A program made the position numbers and the translations under genes. From contig CAKZZR010000145.1 of NCBI GenBank assembly GCA_937885475.1, forward strand, positions 1-5,696: a stretch of DNA of 5,696 bases. The letters are read 5' to 3'. Positions 5,566 to 5,696 of the stretch are shown here, piece after piece. The stretch comes from an uncultured Treponema sp. (GTDB taxonomy: Bacteria; Spirochaetota; Spirochaetia; Treponematales; Treponemataceae). A model generated the notes under the pieces. It saw only the letters and a program-made list of their open reading frames with translations. It was not told where the DNA came from and did not search any database. The first letter of the stretch is position 1; each line of letters opens with the position of its first letter.

Positions 5566-5593
5566 ATTATAGCGCGGAATTTTATTTTGTAAA
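5566..5593 (-). promoter_or_regulatory. perR promoter, possibly giving a leaderless transcript
   Basis: The minus strand reads TTTACA (5593..5588), a 16-base spacer and a perfect TATAAT (5571..5566). The usual start point, six or seven bases downstream, falls at 5560-5559, that is on the A of the perR ATG. This explains the absence of a Shine-Dalgarno. Confidence 0.6.
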
Positions 5594-5596
5594 TAG

Positions 5597-5611
5597 TAAT
5601 AAGTCTTAATA
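5597..5611. promoter_or_regulatory. Candidate PerR box upstream of perR
   Basis: The minus strand reads TATTAAGACTTATTA, a 7-1-7 dyad with 6 of 7 paired positions. It matches 9 of 14 defined bases of the Bacillus PerR box TTATAATNATTATAA. It lies directly upstream of the -35, a reasonable place for autoregulation. A second, weaker match (6 of 7 on one side only) overlaps the -10 at 5558-5572. AT-rich DNA produces such dyads by chance, so confidence is limited. Confidence 0.35.
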
Positions 5612-5641
5612 GCAGGGAAATTAATTTTTGATGTTTAGGTA

Positions 5642-5696
5642 TAAAAAAAATAGCTTTCAGTCGAAGTTCATCCTTCAAAACCGCAAGCTAGCTTGC
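5642..5696 (-). repeat. Structured interspersed repeat, copy C (cut by window edge)
   Basis: Shares the run of A residues, ATAGCTTTCAGTCGAAG and CAAAACCGC with copies A and B, in the same orientation. The block GCAAGCTAGCTTGC (5683-5696) is a perfect palindrome at the place where copy B has GCCGGCTAGCCGGC. Its left stem arm differs (GAAGTTCATCCTT, 5663-5675). The outer repeat seen in copies A and B is not visible to its left. On the minus strand it ends GCTATTTTTTTT (T-tract 5650..5643), so it could end a transcript arriving from beyond the right edge. Confidence 0.75.

Overview
All five recognisable genes, plus a short toxin-antitoxin pair, lie on the minus strand. Read in transcription order (right to left) they are: a PerR-type Fur-family regulator, rubrerythrin, a DUF6364-type antitoxin with a PIN-domain toxin, the GTPase Era, and a GlgX/isoamylase-type glycogen debranching enzyme. 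Rubrerythrin and PerR suggest an anaerobe or microaerophile. The Era and GlgX sequences, the mixed base composition and the richness in intergenic palindromes make me think of a host-associated spirochaete (gut or rumen Treponema-like). That assignment is a moderate-to-weak inference from general resemblance.

Layout. 1-226: intergenic DNA with a structured repeat (copy A) whose end supplies the glgX stop codon. 221-2341: glgX. 2342-2434: short gap with no visible terminator. 2435-3367: era. 3368-3680: a 258-bp MITE-like element (copy B, 3415-3672) with near-perfect terminal inverted repeats, a perfect 10-bp target-site duplication and a large internal hairpin. 3681-4341: AT-rich toxin-antitoxin operon with its own promoter and paired operator-like repeats. 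4342-4545: that promoter plus a second, unrelated, GC-rich palindromic element. 4546-5082: rubrerythrin. 5152-5559: perR. 5560-5696: perR promoter, a candidate PerR box, and the first part of a third repeat copy (C) cut by the window edge.

How it works together. PerR and rubrerythrin form a compact peroxide-response unit: the sensor keeps all five regulatory metal ligands and is followed 69 bp later by a peroxide-scavenging diiron protein. The toxin-antitoxin pair looks like an acquired, self-regulated module. Copies A, B and C all have the same orientation. In each, a hairpin-rich block is followed on the minus strand by CTA and 7-9 T residues, and copies A and B then carry a -10-like hexamer in the outer repeat. 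They therefore look like mobile repeats that end one transcription unit and could start the next. The most interesting content is this repeat family: copy B preserves a clear insertion footprint, and copies B and C show compensatory base changes in an internal palindrome.
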